The notes under the pieces were generated by a model. It made no database searches and had not been told where the DNA came from. It saw only the letters and a program-made list of their open reading frames with translations. From Neobittarella massiliensis (ex Bilen et al. 2018) (GTDB lineage Bacteria > Bacillota > Clostridia > Oscillospirales > Ruminococcaceae), in the NCBI RefSeq assembly GCF_900289145.1, contig NZ_OKQO01000004.1:62001-126000 (forward strand): 64,000 bases of DNA, written 5' to 3'. Positions 23,570 through 32,656 of this stretch are shown here, in pieces. Numbering within the stretch: the stretch's first letter is position 1; every line of letters starts with the position of its first letter. The position numbers and the translations under genes are program-made.

Positions 23570-24886
23570 CTACTCGTAGCGCAACGCGTCGATAGGGTCC
23601 ATGCGGGCGGCCTTTTTGGCTGGATAGTAGCCAAAAAAGATGCCGATCGCCATCGAAAATACCACCGCCACCGCCATAGCTGCCAGCGACGGCCGGGCCG
23701 GGTAGCCCATCATGGTGGCCCCGGCACTGCCCAGGCCAATGCCCACCGCCGCGCCGATCATTCCCCCGATCAGACAGATGATCACCGCCTCTACGATAAA
23801 CTGCCACAAAATGGTCCGGCCGCGGGCACCCAGCGCCATGCGCACGCCGATCTCGCGGGTGCGCTCGGTCACCGATACCATCATGATATTCATCACTCCA
23901 ATGCCCCCTACCAAAAGTGAGATGGCGGCAATAGCACTAATGCCCAGTTTTACATTTTGGGTCATCTTGTCCATCGAGTTCATCATGCTCTCCATGCTGC
24001 TGGCTTTGGCGGTAAAGTATGGGTTGCGGGTATAGTAGCTCATAAAAAAGGTCTGGGTGCGCTGTAAAAACAGCCGGCTGTCAGCCTGGTTTTGCGATTG
24101 CAGCGTTAAGCTGCGGTAGCCTACCGGCCGCTGTAACAGCTTTTTGCCGGTGTGGATGGGCAGGTATACTTCGGTATTTGTGGTGCCGTCGTGGGGCTGT
24201 GGTGCGGCCCCATCCGGCGGCTGGTAGCGGTACACCCCCACAATGTACAGGTGCAGGGTGCGCCCCTCCACCTCGGCGCTAAAGCTCTCTCCCAGCGTCT
24301 CGTCGGCAGTCAGCCGCCCGCCGAAGTACTGCTGTATAAACAGGTCGCTCACCGCCGCCACCGCCCGGCCGTCCTCGCCGTCACCATCGGTTATAAAGCG
24401 CCCTGCCTGCAGCGCTAGCCCGGCCACCTTGGCCTGGTCGGCGTTGCACCCCACCAGCGTGGCGCCGGCCTTGTGGCGCCCGTTTTGCACGCTCACACTG
24501 CCCAGTTCATCGCGCGCGGCCGCCGCGGCCAGTTGGCCGGCAAACACCCGGCGGTATTCGGCCAGCATCTGGGGGGTGATCAGGTCGCTCTCGGCGGGCT
24601 CTCGGTATTCAAATGTCTCTCCGTCACCGCCATCGCCGCCCAAAACTTCGGCGTCAGCGCTGTCAAAATAGCCGGGTTCGTCTTTCTGGCGCACCTCCAC
24701 CGTCACATTGCGGGCGCCAAAGCTGGCCATCTCAGCGCGGATCGACGCCGCCATCGAATCGCCGATGGTGACAATGGTGATCACCGCCCCAATACCGATG
24801 ATGATGCCCAGCATCGTCAGCAGGGCCCGCATCTTGCCCGCGCGCAGGCTGGCCAGTGCCAGCTGTATGTTCTCACCCAAAGGCAT
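23570..24886 (-). CDS. MacB-like ABC transporter permease (FtsX family)
   Basis: 438 aa from ATG 24886 (GGGGGGCACGGCT upstream). One N-terminal helix (MLGIIIGIGAVITIVTIGDSMA) precedes a large extracytoplasmic MacB periplasmic-core domain (about 45-310), and three C-terminal helices follow (ISAIAAISLLVGGIGVMNIMMVSVTERTREIGVRMALGA in pieces). This topology is diagnostic for the MacB/LolC class, which exports peptides or antibiotics by mechanotransmission rather than translocating substrate through the membrane domain. It overlaps the ATPase gene by 14 bp. The adaptor, ATPase and permease form one operon next to a two-component system. The Gly/Glu/Asp-rich insert at about 78-95 is variable in the family. 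Confidence 0.92.
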   Translation of the reverse strand: MPLGENIQLALASLRAGKMRALLTMLGIIIGIGAVITIVTIGDSMAASIRAEMASFGARNVTVEVRQKDEPGYFDSADAEVLGGDGGDGETFEYREPAESDLITPQMLAEYRRVFAGQLAAAAARDELGSVSVQNGRHKAGATLVGCNADQAKVAGLALQAGRFITDGDGEDGRAVAAVSDLFIQQYFGGRLTADETLGESFSAEVEGRTLHLYIVGVYRYQPPDGAAPQPHDGTTNTEVYLPIHTGKKLLQRPVGYRSLTLQSQNQADSRLFLQRTQTFFMSYYTRNPYFTAKASSMESMMNSMDKMTQNVKLGISAIAAISLLVGGIGVMNIMMVSVTERTREIGVRMALGARGRTILWQFIVEAVIICLIGGMIGAAVGIGLGSAGATMMGYPARPSLAAMAVAVVFSMAIGIFFGYYPAKKAARMDPIDALRYE

Positions 24887-25598
24887 AGCCGTGCCCCCCT
24901 CTCTTGTCCGATACGATCTGCCCATCCTTTACCGTCACCACCCGCGGGCACTCGCTGGCCAGCGTGCGGCTGTGGGTGATGAGCAGGATCGTCTTGTGCT
25001 GCTCCCGGTGCAGCGCGTGAAAAATATCCATCACGCTGCGGCTGGTCTTGCTGTCCAGCGCACCGGTGGGCTCATCGCACAGCAAAATGGCCGGGTCGTT
25101 GGCCAAGCTGCGGGCGATCGCCACCCGCTGTTTTTGCCCGCCCGATAGCGCATTGGGCTCGTGGTCGCGCCGGTCGTCCATGCCCACCATCTGCAGCAGC
25201 GCGCGGGCGCGGGCGGCGCGCTGCTTTTTGTCTATTCCCGCATATACCATGGGCAGCTCCACATTTTTTTGGGCAGTCGTGCGGCCAATGAGGTTAAAGT
25301 TTTGAAACACGAACCCGATCTTCTGGTTGCGCACCGCACTCATTTCGTCGCGGCTGGTGGCCTGTACATCGGTACCCTCCAACAGGTAATTGCCACTGGT
25401 GGGGGTATCCAGCACGCCAATAATGTTCATCAGCGTCGTCTTGCCCGAACCCGACTCGCCCACCACCGCTACAAATTCACCCGGCCACACCTGCAAATCG
25501 ATGCCGTGTAAGATCTCCAGCTCGTTTTCCCGCCCCCGGTTATAGGTCTTCACCACGTCCCGCAGCTGGATCAGCGGCCCGCTCATACCGGGCGCCAT
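24873..25598 (-). CDS. MacB-type ABC transporter ATP-binding protein
   Basis: 241 aa from ATG 25598, which overlaps the adaptor's TGA (TGATG). Walker [10 protein letters not shown] (about 47-55), Q-loop VFQNFNL, signature LSGGQKQR, Walker [13 protein letters not shown] and the switch His (LLITHS) are all intact. It belongs to the LolD/MacB ATPase group and energises the permease encoded next. The order adaptor, ATPase, permease matches Gram-positive MacAB-like exporters of antimicrobial peptides. Confidence 0.95.
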   Translation of the reverse strand: MAPGMSGPLIQLRDVVKTYNRGRENELEILHGIDLQVWPGEFVAVVGESGSGKTTLMNIIGVLDTPTSGNYLLEGTDVQATSRDEMSAVRNQKIGFVFQNFNLIGRTTAQKNVELPMVYAGIDKKQRAARARALLQMVGMDDRRDHEPNALSGGQKQRVAIARSLANDPAILLCDEPTGALDSKTSRSVMDIFHALHREQHKTILLITHSRTLASECPRVVTVKDGQIVSDKRGGHGYAFG

Positions 25599-27208
25599 CA
25601 CAGCATCTCCTCTTTTTCCAGGTCTCCGGCCGCCTGCCCGGCCAGCTCCTCCCAGCTGGCATTGGCCAGCACATGGGCCCCTTCGGTGATGTCCGGCCCC
25701 GATACCTCGGCGTCAAAGTCGTTTTGTGCCCCCACCGTTACCGGTACCTCTTTATACTTGCCGTCCGGCTGCAGCAGCAGTACGCAGTCGCCGCCGTCTT
25801 TGCCGGTCTTCAGCGCGTCCAGTGGCACGGTAAATACATCTTTTTTCTGCGATACGACGATCTCTGCCTTGGCTTTGCTGCCAATAAATAGCCCCTTGGG
25901 GTCATGCACAGTAATATCGGCCGAAAAGCCGCTGTCACCACCGCTGCCGCTGTTTGTTCCCTCACCGCTGTTGCCACCGGCCGTGCCCGCCGTCGGCGAT
26001 ATGCGCGAAAGCGTGCCTTTTACCGGCTGTTTGGCCGCGTCGCTGGTTATGTTTACCGGCATACCTACTGTTACCTTGGCGATGTCGTACTCCGGTATCT
26101 TTACCGATACGATCAGCTGGTCGGTCGACTGTATGGTGGCCACATCGCCTTTGCACACGCTGCCCACGTTCACCGCCAAGACGGTCACCTTGCCGTCGGT
26201 CTCGGCCCGCAGAGTGGTCTCCTCCAACTTCTTTTGCAACTCCTCCAGCTCTTTGCCGGCCGCTGATGACTCGAGCTGGCTGGTGGCGGTGCCTGCTGCT
26301 GCCTCCAGCTCGGCGATACCGGCATCCTGCTCGCCCAAGGTGCGGGTGCGCGTGGCCAATGCCTGGTCATAGGCCTCCTGCGCCTGCTGGCGGCTGGCCG
26401 CCGCCTGGTCATAAGGGGCCTTGGCGGCCTGTAGCGCCTGCGCATAGCGCTCGTAATCGTATAGAGTTTTGGCGTCCTCCAGCGCCTGGGCGCACTGCTG
26501 CTCCTGCTGCAGCATCTGCTGGTAGTGTTGGTGCGGCGCAGTGCCGGTCCCGCCGCCAGACTGCACCCAGGCGCCGTAAGCGCGCTGTCGCTCGGCGGCG
26601 GCCTGGTCGTATGCTATCTGAGCCGGCGCCACGGCAGCAGCCATCGTGTCATAGGCATTTTGGGCCGCCGTGTAGATAGGCGCCGTGCGCTGTACTTCGG
26701 TCTCGGCGCCGGCCAGCACCTGGCGGGCATTCTCCACCAACTGATCCTGGGCCGCCTGCTCGGTGCCTCTTGCCGTCCTCGCCGCCGCCAGCTGCCGGTA
26801 GGCCTTATCTCGGCTCTCCTGCAGCGTCTTTACCTCTCCGCCGGCGGCTTTTTGCTTGTCCGCCAGCTCTCGGCGCAGCTCGCCGTCGTCTAAAACGCAG
26901 ATGATGTCCCCCTTTTTTACCATGTCGCCCACCTTTACGTTGACGCTCTTCACCTTATAGGGCAAAGTCGTCGTCACCGAAGATACCTGGGCGCTCTCCA
27001 CAGTGCCGCTCACCAGCACCGACTGGTTCAGTTCTCCCTTACTCAGTACTACGTTGCGGGCGTATTCGGTACCTGCCGACTCGTCGCCGCCCCGGTGCAG
27101 TGCCGCCCAGATCCCCAAAGTTCCACCAACGGCCGCCACACCCGCTAAGCTCAAAGCCACCGTTTTTTTGTGCTGCCGCACAAAGGTCAAAAATGCTCCT
27201 TTTTCCAT
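25598..27208 (-). CDS. MacA/HlyD-like efflux adaptor (membrane fusion protein)
   Basis: 536 aa from ATG 27208 (AAAAGGAGCAGACAG). An N-terminal anchor helix (KKTVALSLAGVAAVGGTLGIW) is followed by a biotinyl-lipoyl half (LPYKVKSVNVKVGDMVKKGDIICVLDDGEL in pieces). A long Ala/Gln-rich coiled coil spans about residues 105-335, then the second lipoyl half and a beta-barrel domain (VSVKIPEYDIAKVTVGMPVNI). A Gly/Ser/Asn-rich linker sits at about 400-425. The protein docks on the MacB-like permease and spans the cell-wall side. The coiled coil is unusually long for a monoderm adaptor. It is the first gene of the operon and has a probable response-regulator site upstream. Confidence 0.9.
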   Translation of the reverse strand: MEKGAFLTFVRQHKKTVALSLAGVAAVGGTLGIWAALHRGGDESAGTEYARNVVLSKGELNQSVLVSGTVESAQVSSVTTTLPYKVKSVNVKVGDMVKKGDIICVLDDGELRRELADKQKAAGGEVKTLQESRDKAYRQLAAARTARGTEQAAQDQLVENARQVLAGAETEVQRTAPIYTAAQNAYDTMAAAVAPAQIAYDQAAAERQRAYGAWVQSGGGTGTAPHQHYQQMLQQEQQCAQALEDAKTLYDYERYAQALQAAKAPYDQAAASRQQAQEAYDQALATRTRTLGEQDAGIAELEAAAGTATSQLESSAAGKELEELQKKLEETTLRAETDGKVTVLAVNVGSVCKGDVATIQSTDQLIVSVKIPEYDIAKVTVGMPVNITSDAAKQPVKGTLSRISPTAGTAGGNSGEGTNSGSGGDSGFSADITVHDPKGLFIGSKAKAEIVVSQKKDVFTVPLDALKTGKDGGDCVLLLQPDGKYKEVPVTVGAQNDFDAEVSGPDITEGAHVLANASWEELAGQAAGDLEKEEML

Positions 27209-27274
27209 CTGTCTGCTCCTTTTCACGCACAGTTTTTACCTGTCCCTACCATACCGCCCCAACCTTTAGCCACC

Positions 27275-27301
27275 CTTTACAAAACATTAAGATTTGTAAA
27301 G
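27275..27301. promoter_or_regulatory. Candidate response-regulator binding site upstream of the MacAB-like operon
   Basis: Perfect inverted repeat CTTTACAAA-N9-TTTGTAAAG (27275-27301). Read on the minus strand, CTTTACAAATCTTAATG closely matches CCTTTAGAAATCTTCAGG upstream of the neighbouring regulator gene (29997-30014). A TATGGT-like -10 lies downstream without a good -35, as expected for an activated promoter. The segment 27302-27540 has no gene. Confidence 0.55.
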
Positions 27302-27539
27302 AAAAAGGTAGCCGCCTCTAGTTTAGAGCCGCCGCCCGCGATGGTTGTCTCTATACGGGCAGCGCCTTATGCCCGTCTTTCCAGTTTTCAAAAGCGGCCC
27401 GCCATCGGGCTGCTGTCTGCAGCATTCTCCTTGCTTTATGATTTTAGATTGCTGCTCAAATCACTGCCCAAATCGCTGCCCGCGCGGTATACCGCCAATA
27501 TGTGGTGTGGCCGGCAGCCCCTGCGATCGGCATGGTAAG

Positions 27540-27587
27540 ACAAAAAAGAGCGGAGACAGGAAAACTTTCCTGTCTCCGCTCTTTTTG
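27540..27587. terminator. Terminator after the histidine kinase gene
   Basis: AAAAAGAGCGGAGACAGGAAA and TTTCCTGTCTCCGCTCTTTTT, read in two halves of at most 20 bases, form a perfect stem with an ACT-containing loop. It ends the kinase transcript on the minus strand. Confidence 0.88.
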
Positions 27588-27603
27588 TGTGGTCCCGCCG
27601 GGT

Positions 27604-29205
27604 CTACAAGTGTTTAGCCAGCGGTAAAGTCATTACAAATTGGGTCGAAAAGCCCGCCTGCGGCGGATAGATCAGGGCGATATCTCCACCGTGAGCCACC
27701 GCGATCTTTTTGGCAATCGACAGCCCCAGCCCTGATCCCTGACGGCTGTTGCGCGACTCGTCGCCCACCACAAAAGGCGCAAAGATGTCGGCGGCGATCT
27801 CCGGCGGAATACCCACTCCGTTGTCGGCGATCATCAGCTCAGCGCCCGTGCCTGCCTGCCGCAGCAAAAAGGTAATGGCCGTGCCGGCGGGGTTGTGGCG
27901 CAGCGCGTTGCCCACGATGTTGTCAAACACCCGCCCAATGGCCGCGGCGTCCAGCATGCAGTACAGCGGCGTCTCGGGCAGCTCTACCTCCAGCGCAAAG
28001 CCCGCCAGCTCTATCTCGGTGTACTTGCCCGCCAAGTACTCCCGCACCAACTCACACAGGTCCTGCCGCCGCAGCTGGGGCGCAAAGTCTGGGTGGTCCA
28101 GTTTCGAGTACTCGTAAAAAGTGGCGATCAGCCCGGCCAGCGCATCTGATTTCTGGTAGATGGTCCGCAGGTACTGGTCTCTCTTCTCGGCGGGGATGAG
28201 CCCGTCGCTTATGGCCTTGGCATACCCCTGTATCACCGTAATAGGGGTCTTCAGGTCGTGAGAGATGTCGGCCAGCATCTTCTGTTTTTCCCCCTCCAGC
28301 TGTGCCCGCTGTCGCTCGCTCTCCTGCAGCCGCGCCTGCAGGCTGTTAAAGTCCTGGCAGATCTGTTCAAACTCCCGCGGCCCCCGGTACTGCAGCGGCT
28401 CCCCGGTGTGCCCGGCCGCCAGCTGGTCCATGGCCCGGCCCAACATCCCCAGGGGCTTGTTCACCTTGCGGTCCAGCCAAAATACCAGCACCAGGATCAC
28501 CAGCACATACACCACCAAAAAGCTGCTGATATCCCGCCACCATATAGCCGTCAAATATTCGTACTCGGCCTCGTCGAAGTAGGCTGCATACATGAGCAGG
28601 TCGTAGTGCCGCCCGTCGCTGCCGGTAAAGGGGTACCGCCACAGCGTGTGTTCGCTGGGGCCCGTCTGGGTAAACAGCGCAAACGAGGTCTCGTCCAGCC
28701 ACACCGCACCGCCGGGCAGCTGGCCGTAGACCAGGTTGTGCCAGTCGTCAAAAAGCGCTACCTCCTGGGCCGCATAGTTTGCCTCATAAAGCGAGTTGCG
28801 GGTCACCATAATGTAGCTCTGTCCGTCCACCGCCTCCTGCTCGGTCACAGCGATGTAGGTGTTTTTCTGGTAGGCGGGCACGCAGGCGATCTGCTGGGGG
28901 GTAAAGGGGTTGTCCGGGGCGCCGGTGGTCTTGTAAACGGTCCGTCCTGCGCTGTCCACCACCTGTATATATCCCTTGCGCCCCAGCAGCCGCCGGGTGG
29001 GAAAGCGGGTGTACCTGCCGGCCTGTAGGGCCGGCAGGTACTTTTGCATATCGGTCCCGTCAAGGCCCTGCATCCGCTGGTTAAAGTCCATGTTGGCCAA
29101 GGTGAAGATCAGCCCCGCCGCCACCGCGATCGCCAAAGTAAAGCCCAGATAATTGCGCAGCAGCAGCGAAAAAAAGCTGCCTCTAATCTTTTTGTGGTCT
29201 CTCAA
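27604..29205 (-). CDS. Sensor histidine kinase
   Basis: 533 aa; the only reasonable start is TTG 29205, which overlaps the response regulator by 23 bp, so the start is uncertain. A first membrane helix (LGFTLAIAVAAGLIFTLA), a roughly 200-residue extracytoplasmic sensor domain and a second helix (SSFLVVYVLVILVLVFWL) are followed by a HAMP-like linker. The H-box ISHDLKTPITVIQGY has the phospho-acceptor His near residue 316. The N-box DNIVGNALRHN and the G-boxes DNGVGIP and GSGLGLSIAKK complete the ATPase domain. It partners the adjacent OmpR-type regulator and likely controls the neighbouring efflux operon, as in BceRS-type modules. The sensor domain is not one I recognise. Confidence 0.92.
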   Translation of the reverse strand: MRDHKKIRGSFFSLLLRNYLGFTLAIAVAAGLIFTLANMDFNQRMQGLDGTDMQKYLPALQAGRYTRFPTRRLLGRKGYIQVVDSAGRTVYKTTGAPDNPFTPQQIACVPAYQKNTYIAVTEQEAVDGQSYIMVTRNSLYEANYAAQEVALFDDWHNLVYGQLPGGAVWLDETSFALFTQTGPSEHTLWRYPFTGSDGRHYDLLMYAAYFDEAEYEYLTAIWWRDISSFLVVYVLVILVLVFWLDRKVNKPLGMLGRAMDQLAAGHTGEPLQYRGPREFEQICQDFNSLQARLQESERQRAQLEGEKQKMLADISHDLKTPITVIQGYAKAISDGLIPAEKRDQYLRTIYQKSDALAGLIATFYEYSKLDHPDFAPQLRRQDLCELVREYLAGKYTEIELAGFALEVELPETPLYCMLDAAAIGRVFDNIVGNALRHNPAGTAITFLLRQAGTGAELMIADNGVGIPPEIAADIFAPFVVGDESRNSRQGSGLGLSIAKKIAVAHGGDIALIYPPQAGFSTQFVMTLPLAKHL

Positions 29206-29893
29206 TTTTGTACCCCAACCCCCTTACGGTCTTGATGTAGCGGGGCTCCTTGGGGTCGTCCTCCAGCTTGTCCCGCAACTTTGAGATGTGCACCATCATG
29301 GTGTTCTCATCCCCCTCAAAGTAGCTGCCGCACACCGCCTCGTACAGCTGCACTTTGGTAAAAATGCGGCCCGGCGCCCCCATCAGGTGGGCCAGTATCT
29401 TGTATTCGGTAGGCGTAAGGGCAATTTCCCGCCCGTCTTTTTTTACCGTCAGCGCGTGGGTGTCTAAAACCAGCTGTCCCACCTGTACTTGCCGCCGGTC
29501 ATCCTCCCCGCGGCGGTGCTGGTTCAGTTGGTAAGAGCGGCGCAGGTTGGCCTTTACCCGGGCAATGATCTCCAGCGGGTTAAACGGCTTGGTCAGGTAG
29601 TCGTCGGCGCCCAGCTCCAGCCCCAGTATTTTGTCGCTGTCGGCATTTTTGGCCGACAATATGATAATGGGCAGGTCATAGCGCTGCCGTATGGCCCGGG
29701 TCAGTTGAAAACCGTTCAGTCCGGGCATCATAATATCCAGCACCGCCAAGTCGATGTGCTGGCGCTCCACGATCTTTAGCGCCTCGTCGCCGCCGCCGGC
29801 AGTCAGTACCCGGTAGCCCTCACTCTCCAAATACAGTTTTATCAGCTCTACGATGTCGGCGTCGTCCTCCGCCACCAGTATGGTCCGCTGCAC
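29183..29893 (-). CDS. OmpR/PhoB family response regulator
   Basis: 236 aa from GTG 29893 (GAGGGGGGA upstream). The receiver domain (1-120) has the acidic pair ED10-D11, phospho-acceptor Asp53 in VLDIMMPG, and Lys in LTKPFNP. The C-terminal winged helix (about 135-230) ends with the typical TVRGLGYKIE. It is transcribed before the kinase. Its own promoter region contains a motif nearly identical to that upstream of the MacAB-like operon, suggesting autoregulation and control of efflux. Confidence 0.95.
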   Translation of the reverse strand: MQRTILVAEDDADIVELIKLYLESEGYRVLTAGGGDEALKIVERQHIDLAVLDIMMPGLNGFQLTRAIRQRYDLPIIILSAKNADSDKILGLELGADDYLTKPFNPLEIIARVKANLRRSYQLNQHRRGEDDRRQVQVGQLVLDTHALTVKKDGREIALTPTEYKILAHLMGAPGRIFTKVQLYEAVCGSYFEGDENTMMVHISKLRDKLEDDPKEPRYIKTVRGLGYKIERPQKD

Positions 29894-29947
29894 AAAAATC
29901 CCCCCTCACCTGCCGGTCGCCCGGCACAAGCGATCTCTCTAATACCC

Positions 29948-30014
29948 ATTATACAGATATTTTACCGGCCATACCTTTATTTTTCCTTAAAAAGAACCTG
30001 AAGATTTCTAAAGG
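29948..30014 (-). promoter_or_regulatory. Promoter region of the two-component system with candidate regulator site
   Basis: Minus strand -10 TATAAT (29948-29953) without a clear -35 at 17 nt. Further upstream is CCTTTAGAAATCTTCAGG (29997-30014), followed by TTCTTTTTAAGG. It is alignable over about 27 nt with the site at 27275-27301. Confidence 0.55.
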
Positions 30015-30074
30015 ATCGGCCCATTTTATGTTCCGGTAAGGCGCAGATTTTGTCACCGGCAGCAGCGAGCCGTC

Positions 30075-30103
30075 TTGCGCCCGCCGCACCGGTCTGGTAA
30101 AAT
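30075..30103 (+). promoter_or_regulatory. Promoter of the flavodiiron protein gene
   Basis: TTGCGC (30075-30080), 17-nt spacer, TAAAAT (30098-30103). The leader of about 130 nt is very GC-rich and is bracketed by AGCGGAC (30107-30113) and GTCCGCT (30199-30205), which could pair. Confidence 0.6.
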
Positions 30104-30240
30104 AGGAGCGGACAAGCCAGCGGCAGCGCCTGCTCTGTCCCGCGGGGCCCGGAGCCCCAGCGCATCTGCCACACCGCGCGGCCCCGGCACTCGCCCCGGT
30201 CCGCTTCACGTTTTTGCTTTTATATAGGAGGGATTTTGCC

Positions 30241-31407
30241 ATGTCCGCACCCACCGTCACCAGCACTATCCGCTACATCGGCGTAGACGACAAGACGATC
30301 GACCTGTTCGAGAGCCAGTACCCGGTCCCCAACGGGGTATCGTACAACTCTTACGCCATCCTCGACCAAAAGCTCGCCATTCTCGATACCGTAGATCCCC
30401 GCGGCACCGAGCAGTGGCTCAAAAACCTCGAGCAGACACTGGCCGGCCGCCAGCCCGATTACCTGGTCGTCTCCCATATGGAGCCCGACCACGCCGGCAA
30501 CATCCAGCGCCTGTGCGAGATGTACCCCAACTTGCAGGTGGTGGGCAACGCCAAGACCTTCACCATGATCGGCCAGTTCTTCACCCTCGATCTGCCCGAC
30601 AGCCGCAAGGTGCTGGTGGGGGAGGGGGACACGCTCTCTCTGGGCGCGCACACGCTGCAGTTTTTCATGGCTCCCATGGTCCACTGGCCCGAGGTGATGG
30701 TCACCTATGAACAGTCCGAAAAGGTGCTGTTCTCCGCCGATGGTTTCGGCAAGTTCGGCACGCTCGACACCCAGGAGGACTGGGCCTGTGAGGCGCGCCG
30801 CTACTACTTTAACATCGTGGGCAAATACGGCGGCCCCGTCCAGCAGCTGCTCAAAAAAGCCGCCGCGCTGGATATAGAGATCATCTGCCCGCTGCACGGC
30901 CCGGTGCTGCGCGAAAACCTGGGCTACTACATCGGCCTGTACGACACCTGGAGCCGCTACCAGCCCGAAGATGAAGGCGTCCTGCTGGCCCATGCCTCCA
31001 TCCACGGTCACACCGCTAAAGCCGCTGAAAAGATGGCCGAGATCCTGCGTCAAAAAGGCGCTGAGGTGGTGCTGTGCGATCTCAACCGCACCGACGTGTC
31101 CGAGGCGGTGGAGGACGCTTTCCGCTACAGCAAGATGTTGCTGGCCGCCGCCTCCTACGACGCCGGCCTCTTCCCCAGCATGGAGGCTTTCCTCCACCAC
31201 CTCAAGGCCAAGACCTATCAAAATCGCGCCGTGGCTCTGATGGAGAACGGCTCCTGGGCCCCCTCGGCCGGTAAATGTATGAAAGCGCTGCTGGACGAGA
31301 TGAAAAACATCGATCTGTGCGAGCAGATGGTCAGCATCCGCTCGGCTATGAAAGAGACCGACCTCCCCGCTATGGAGGCGCTGGCCGACGAACTGCTGCA
31401 AAAATAA
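30241..31407 (+). CDS. Flavodiiron protein (oxygen/NO reductase, FprA type)
   Basis: 388 aa from ATG 30241 (AGGAGGGATTTTGCC). The N-terminal metallo-beta-lactamase-like domain carries the diiron ligands: HMEPDHAG, VHWPE, FSADGFG and PLHGPV. The C-terminal flavodoxin domain (from about 255; ASIHGHTAKAAEKMAEIL) binds FMN. The protein reduces O2 to water or NO to N2O in the cytoplasm with electrons from rubredoxin. All iron ligands seem present. It is a single gene between its own promoter and a terminator. Together with rubrerythrin it indicates a strict anaerobe with an oxygen-detoxifying set. Confidence 0.95.
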   Translation: MSAPTVTSTIRYIGVDDKTIDLFESQYPVPNGVSYNSYAILDQKLAILDTVDPRGTEQWLKNLEQTLAGRQPDYLVVSHMEPDHAGNIQRLCEMYPNLQVVGNAKTFTMIGQFFTLDLPDSRKVLVGEGDTLSLGAHTLQFFMAPMVHWPEVMVTYEQSEKVLFSADGFGKFGTLDTQEDWACEARRYYFNIVGKYGGPVQQLLKKAAALDIEIICPLHGPVLRENLGYYIGLYDTWSRYQPEDEGVLLAHASIHGHTAKAAEKMAEILRQKGAEVVLCDLNRTDVSEAVEDAFRYSKMLLAAASYDAGLFPSMEAFLHHLKAKTYQNRAVALMENGSWAPSAGKCMKALLDEMKNIDLCEQMVSIRSAMKETDLPAMEALADELLQK

Positions 31408-31410
31408 AGC

Positions 31411-31446
31411 GAAAAGAGCCGTCCGGGCATCCCGGCGGCTCTTTTT
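31411..31446 (+). terminator. Terminator after the flavodiiron protein gene
   Basis: AAAGAGCCGTCCGGG and CCCGGCGGCTCTTT pair around CAT with one mismatch, ending in TTTTT. The following 280 bp up to the permease gene hold only a TATAAT box (31635-31640) with a weak -35. Confidence 0.82.
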
Positions 31447-31725
31447 CATGTTTATGCGCGCTGCCGCCATACCAGGGCAGGAGAGACCGGCCCCATACCT
31501 CCGCTCGCCGGTATCGGATAGCTGCCGGTGATAGAGATATAATGACCGAAAAAACGCAGCGACTGGTATACCTGACAAAGTACGGCCGACAAAAGGTGTG
31601 GAGTTTTTCTCTGTTATTTTGGCGCGCAGTTTCTTATAATCGTAGAGGTGGCCGCCTTTACCGCGCGGCTGCCGTCCCGGCGTCTGGGACCGGGCCGATC
31701 TTTTACATACGGGGGTCACACATAC

Positions 31726-32634
31726 ATGATCTATCTGCTCTGGGCCATTCTCTTGTCTGGCATGGTCTCGATGGTATTCAAGTTTATCGAGAAGAAAGAC
31801 TGTGAAGGCGATTACGTCACCTGGGTCAACTACCTCTTTGCCGCCTCTTTTTCCCTGGTGCGCGCCTTTCAGGGCGGGTTGGCCCAGCAGTGGGGAAAAA
31901 TGGCCCAGTGCACGCCCTCGACGCTGCTCACCCAAAAAACAGTGCCCAACACGCTGCTGCTGCTCACGGTGCTGGGCGCCGTCTCCGGCATATGCTACCT
32001 GGCCAGTCTGCTGCTCATCCGGGTGAGCATCGCCAAAAACGGGCTCAGTATCACCACCATATTCGGCAAGTTCTCCTTTGCCTTTACCGCGGTGTTCACG
32101 CTGCTCCTGTGGCGCGAGTTCCCACAGGGCCTGGGTGCCGTGGGCTTTGCCATCGCCGTGGTGGGGCTGCTGCTCATGTCCGGCCGCCGCGGCGCCAAAG
32201 AGATCCAGAGCGTCGGGGTGCTGTTTGGTCTGGCCCTTATCAACAGCACCATCGAGATGTTCAGCAAACTGTTCGTGCAGTACGGCATCGAGCGCTATAA
32301 AGACCTGATGGTCTTCACCATATTCGGCTCGGCGGCCGTCTACTGTACCGTATATGTCGCCCTACAGCTCAAAAAGAAGACTATCCGCCGCGGCATCCGC
32401 CTGCGCGATATCCTGGCCGGTGTCGCTGTAGGTCTGCCCAATGTGCTCACCACCACCGTGCAGATGCGCGCTCTGGAACGTCTGCCGGCAGCGGTGGTGT
32501 TTTCCAGCATCTCGGTGGGGGTACTGTTCCTCACGGTGCTGGTGGGCCGTTTCGTGTTCAAAGAGAAGATCACCCGGCGCCAGGCGCTGTGTTCGCTGCT
32601 GGCGTTCGCGGGCGTCGTGCTCATCAATCTGTAA
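31726..32634 (+). CDS. DMT superfamily (EamA-like) transporter
   Basis: 302 aa from ATG 31726 (GGGGGT upstream). About ten transmembrane helices form two similar halves (first half ends near WREFPQGLGAVGFAIAVVGLLLMS, second near FKEKITRRQALCSLLAFAGVVLINL, given in pieces). The terminal helix after a short basic loop is typical of EamA repeats. Members export metabolites or act as carriers; the substrate cannot be predicted. The LOG-like gene follows 22 bp later and is probably in the same transcript. Confidence 0.8.
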   Translation: MIYLLWAILLSGMVSMVFKFIEKKDCEGDYVTWVNYLFAASFSLVRAFQGGLAQQWGKMAQCTPSTLLTQKTVPNTLLLLTVLGAVSGICYLASLLLIRVSIAKNGLSITTIFGKFSFAFTAVFTLLLWREFPQGLGAVGFAIAVVGLLLMSGRRGAKEIQSVGVLFGLALINSTIEMFSKLFVQYGIERYKDLMVFTIFGSAAVYCTVYVALQLKKKTIRRGIRLRDILAGVAVGLPNVLTTTVQMRALERLPAAVVFSSISVGVLFLTVLVGRFVFKEKITRRQALCSLLAFAGVVLINL

Positions 32635-32656
32635 CGAGAAAGGAAAGGTACAAAGC

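Noticed and set aside
30220-31935. 571-aa open frame antisense to the flavodiiron protein gene
   Set aside because: Shadow frame; the plus strand gene has complete motifs and a strong ribosome binding site.
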